Source: Datisca glomerata (lineage: Eukaryota > Streptophyta > Magnoliopsida > Cucurbitales > Datiscaceae). Taken from it: DNA of 64,000 bases. The stretch spans positions 1,952,558 to 2,016,557 of the forward strand of contig QANY01007891.1 of assembly GCA_003255025.1 (NCBI GenBank), in the 5' to 3' direction. Under the pieces are notes generated by a model. It saw only the letters and a program-made list of their open reading frames with translations. It had not been told where the DNA came from and searched no databases. This document shows positions 61,015-64,000 of this stretch, piece after piece (position 1 is the first letter of the stretch; each line of letters begins with the position of its first letter). Position numbers and translations under genes: made by a program.

Positions 61015-62330
61015 GTGAATGAGTCAGTGAGTGTGCTAACTAAGTTCGTGAGTCAGGAGCAAATTGATGATATTTCTAGAAATTTTTTGGAGCATGAGAT
61101 TCTAGATGCGCTTCATCAAATGAACTCCTCAAAGGCTCCGGGTCCGGATGGCATAACAACGGGTTTTTATCAACAACAGTGGCAGTTGGTTAGAAATGAT
61201 TTTATGCAGTTGTTTGATAGCTTTTACAGCACAGACAGGCTTCCAAAGGAGCTTAATGAAACGCACATTGTGTTAATTTCCAAGCAGGGGTAGCTGATGT
61301 TAATTCCCAAGCAGGGGTAGCCGAGCTCTATTAAGAATTTTACGCCCATTTCCCTTTGTAATGTTGCTTATGGACTCATCTCAAAAGTCTTAAGCCATAG
61401 ACTAAAAGGCATCCTTCCATCTGTAATTGGTAAATACAAATGAGCTTTTATACAAGGGAGACATATATGTGACAATATTTTGATTACGCATGAGGCACTG
61501 CATTCGTTAAAACAGAGGAAGAAAGGGAGGAGGGGTGAGGCTATCATTAAGTTGGACATGGCCAAACCTTATTATAGTCTAGAATGGGCTTTTCATTGAT
61601 GGTGTGTTGGAGAAAATTTCAATTTAACTGGTTATGGAGAAAATGGATAGGAGAGTGCATTCGTATGGTTTCTTACAGAATCTCGATTAATGGGGAGTTG
61701 TCCAATAGCTTTCTTCCGCAGAGGGGTAAAAGACAAGGGGACCCATTATCCCCTTATTTGTTCATACTATATGCAGAGGTGTTATCGGAGGCTTTCTCTA
61801 TGGCTGAAAGGGAAGGTTTAATACACGGGTTCTCGCCGAAAGGGATGCGTCCATCTATATCCCATTTATTTTTTTCAGATGACACAATTTTGTTTTGTAG
61901 AGCATCGATGGCGGAGTTCATATGCATACAGAATATTCTTGAGATATATGGGGCAGCCTCGGGGCAGCAGGTGAACTTCCATAAGTGCTCTATATGTTTC
62001 CCTTAACACTCCCCCTATTTTACAACATCAATGAGCTGTAGTTTTTAACATTACAAATTTGGTGGATTTGGCAAGTATTTGGGCATTGGTAATTGATGAT
62101 CTTCGGAAGAAAATGGACGTGAGGATTAATGGGTGGACAGAAAGGTTTTTATCTAATGCAGGAAAGGAGGTATTGCTTAAGGCTGTAGCGCTTGCGTTTC
62201 CTGTGTACTCCATGCGATGCTTCAAAATGCTTGCCGTCCTTATTAAAGATTTGGAAAGGATTATGGTGCATTTCTGGTGGGGATCATCATCGTCTAGGAG
62301 GAAAAATTCATTGAATGTCATGGTGTGAAT
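61015..62330 (+). pseudogene. LINE ORF2 reverse transcriptase relic
   Basis: RT blocks in order: NSSKAPGPDGITTGFYQQQW (61120), LPKELNETHIVLISKQG, a duplicated and broken 'lipkqg' stretch (61290-61320), FTPISLCNVAYGLISKVLSH, FIQGRHICDNILITHEALHS, EAIIKLDMAK (AYD box mutated to PYY), [55 protein letters not shown] (FADD box as F-S-D-D), GAASGQQVNFHKCSICFP, then WTERFLSNAGKEVLLKAV and IMVHFWWGSS. Two or more frameshifts and stops. Inactive. Confidence 0.9.
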
Positions 62331-62929
62331 TAAAGAAGCCGAAGCGAGAAGGTGGATTAGATTTTAAAGACCTTATGAGCATGAATAAGGCCTTTTTTTG
62401 GCTGAAAATGGGTGGCGAATATTGAATGATCCAGCGTTTATTGGCCTGGGTACTTAAAAACAAGTATTACCATGAATCTGACTTTTTGCAAGCTAGAGTG
62501 AATGGTAATGCTTCTTGGGGATGGAGAAGTTTGATATGGGGAAAGCATTTATTGGATATAGGATTTTTGTGGAAGATAGGGAATGTGAGAAGCATTTAGA
62601 ATTTGGCAAGACCCGTGGATTCCACGTAGAAATGCATTGAGAGTACAATCTCATCTGAATGACACGGTAGTTGCTGTGACGGATCTGTTCAGCGATAACT
62701 TACAGGAATGGAATCGGAGAAAGCCGCTTAGCAATTTTAATCGGTTTGAAGCAAGCATTATTATGAATATTTCACTTCCCTTTTATCTCATTCGAGATTC
62801 TCTCTGGTGGGCCTATCAAAATAAATTATTTTATACGGTAAGCTCATGATACAGGTTGGCTAATGCCTCTTTGAGCTTGGAGCGTGTTGCAGCGGGCATG
62901 AGTGGAAACTCAATTTTGAGGGGGACTGA

Positions 62930-63215
62930 GCCATATATTTAGAGATACGTGTGGAAGATTGATGCTACTCCGAAGATAAAATTCTTCATTTGGAAGTATC
63001 TCAAGGATGTCTTCCAGATATTCTGATTAGAAGAAATTGTCAAATAAGTAATGCAGTCTTCCCCATGTGTGGGGAAAATGAAGAATCTATTTTGCACCTG
63101 CTTATTCGGTGTCCGTTTGCCAAAGCGTTCTGGTGTGCCTCGGATATTCATATCAAATTTGATCTTATTAGAGGTAATTCATTCTATTTTATTTGGAGGT
63201 TTTTTTGTTAAGAAT
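62930..63215 (+). pseudogene. LINE zf-RVT domain relic
   Basis: YVWKIDATPKIKFFIWKYL is followed in a second frame by CQISNAVFPMCGENEESILH and LLIRCPFAKAFW, the zinc-binding zf-RVT domain. A frameshift near 63000 separates the halves. Confidence 0.85.
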
Positions 63216-63469
63216 TGCCATGCTGTTGAGAAATCCTGTATGTTTAGAGAGTTTGCTTATGGCTGTTGGTGGATTTGGCTAGCACTTAATGAAAAGGTGT
63301 TTAATAAGAAATGTTTAAATCTAGAAAATTTGTTAAAGAAGTGGAAGCTCTTCATATTTGAATTTGTGGCTGCCAAGCAAGCAAAGGATGGTTACAGTCT
63401 TCTTTGCAATCCAATTTTGAAGTCAAGAGGTCCTGTGGAGAATTATGGTTACAAATTGGTGGATTGTCA

Positions 63470-63952
63470 TGGTATTGATCATTGGCGGCCGCCTGATCAA
63501 TCATATATAAAAATTAATGTTAATATTTCTTCTTCTTCTCCTGACTCTCAATCCTTGGTTGATGGTTGGCTTAGTAGAGGTTGTTCAAGAGATTATCTTA
63601 GAAGTGGTTGGTTTCGGTCAATTCCTTGTCTTCGTAAATGGAGGTTATAGCTGCAGCGTTAGTGGAAGGTCTCCGAGCTATAAAATGGCATTTTCTCCTT
63701 AATGTTGAGCTTGAAATGTCTAACTATGATTTATGGTGTCTTTGCAAGGCTGATGATAAGAGTTTTCACTTTGTTAGGGACTTGTTTAAAGAACTTTATA
63801 ATTGTATTTCTGTTATGTTTGTTTTGGTGAATAGTGGCAATAATGAAGCAACTCAGATTATAGTTGATAGAGTTGTGCCTTTCTGTTTAAGTGGTGAATT
63901 GGGGTCTAACCCTCCTTTTTGGCTGGTGAAGGCTATGGCCTTATATTTGTAA
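63470..63952 (+). pseudogene. LINE RNase H domain relic
   Basis: WRPPDQSYIKINVN (first strand with the catalytic-Asp position changed to Asn), then after a frameshift MEVIAAALVEGLRAIKWHF (helix with Glu), ELEMSNYDLWCLCK and the C-terminal FVLVNSGNNEATQIIVDRVV, which fits the 'R-x-x-N-x-x-A' end of plant LINE RNase H. The stop is at 63950-63952. Confidence 0.8.
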
Positions 63953-64000
63953 TTGGTTTGCTTTATCAATGGTATTCATCTTTTTTCTCTGTAAAAAAAA

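Larger units (their letters stand above)
60990..64000 (+). mobile_element. 5'-truncated L1-type LINE, poly-A at window end
   Basis: Plus-strand non-LTR element beginning inside ORF2 at the RT domain, immediately after the transposase_24 relic, and ending in 'ctctgtaaaaaaaa' at the last base of the window. ORF1 and endonuclease are absent, consistent with aborted target-primed reverse transcription. The 5' junction lies about 60985-61015. The target duplication cannot be checked because the 3' flank is outside the window. Confidence 0.85.

Noticed and set aside
1..64000. tRNA or microRNA genes
   Set aside because: I looked for tRNA T-loop/A-box patterns and found none convincing by eye; a dedicated scan would be needed to exclude them.

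Overview
This window is nuclear DNA from a flowering plant, most likely a eudicot. It is AT-rich, its genes have introns with GT/AG borders, and most of it is degenerate transposons. It also carries nuclear copies of chloroplast and mitochondrial DNA. I could not assign a genus.

Only two genes look intact, both on the minus strand and both joined exon by exon here into uninterrupted reading frames. (1) A ten-exon dihydrofolate synthetase/folylpolyglutamate synthase-type gene (21199-27164, 553 aa predicted) with a presequence-like N terminus. (2) A ten-exon mitochondrial carrier of the MTM1/SLC25A39 type (37508-42558, 416 aa predicted). Both products probably act in mitochondria (folate synthesis; glutathione/metal homeostasis), but nothing shows that they are co-regulated. 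A 9-kb transposon separates them.

Layout. 1-6760: hAT-like MITE, a deleted Copia element whose second LTR is split by another Copia fragment (5-bp target duplication), then a 1.1-kb retroposed segment with a 12-bp target duplication. 7390-9465: microsatellite and a second hAT-like MITE. 9478-12640: L1-type LINE (minus) with a perfect 12-bp target duplication and an internal deletion that fuses ORF1 to the reverse transcriptase. 12653-21198: mostly unannotatable AT-rich DNA with a possible element at 16740-19230 holding a 1-kb-spaced inverted repeat. 21199-27164: folate gene with transposon-derived introns. 27364-36208: large Mutator-like element (MULE) with long terminal inverted repeats. It carries DUF1985 and Ulp1-protease relics on the plus strand, a transposase relic on the minus strand, an AT-rich LTR-like insertion, and six clusters of a GTGTAG/CTACAC palindromic repeat. 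37508-42558: carrier gene. 45374-48341: probable solo LTR (TG...CA, 5-bp duplication) followed by duplicated AT-rich satellite-like DNA with an assembly gap. 52735-53392: chloroplast ycf1 fragment fused to mitochondrial 26S rDNA. 53962-57926: CACTA element with a transposase_24 relic and a minisatellite. 59205-60290: duplicated AT-rich repeat, one copy split by a foldback MITE whose empty site survives in the other copy. 60622-60982: second CACTA transposase relic. 61000-64000: 5'-truncated LINE (plus) whose poly-A tail is the window's last bases.

The most unusual features are the palindromic repeat confined to the non-coding parts of the MULE, the ORF1-RT fusion LINE, and the chloroplast/mitochondrial chimera.
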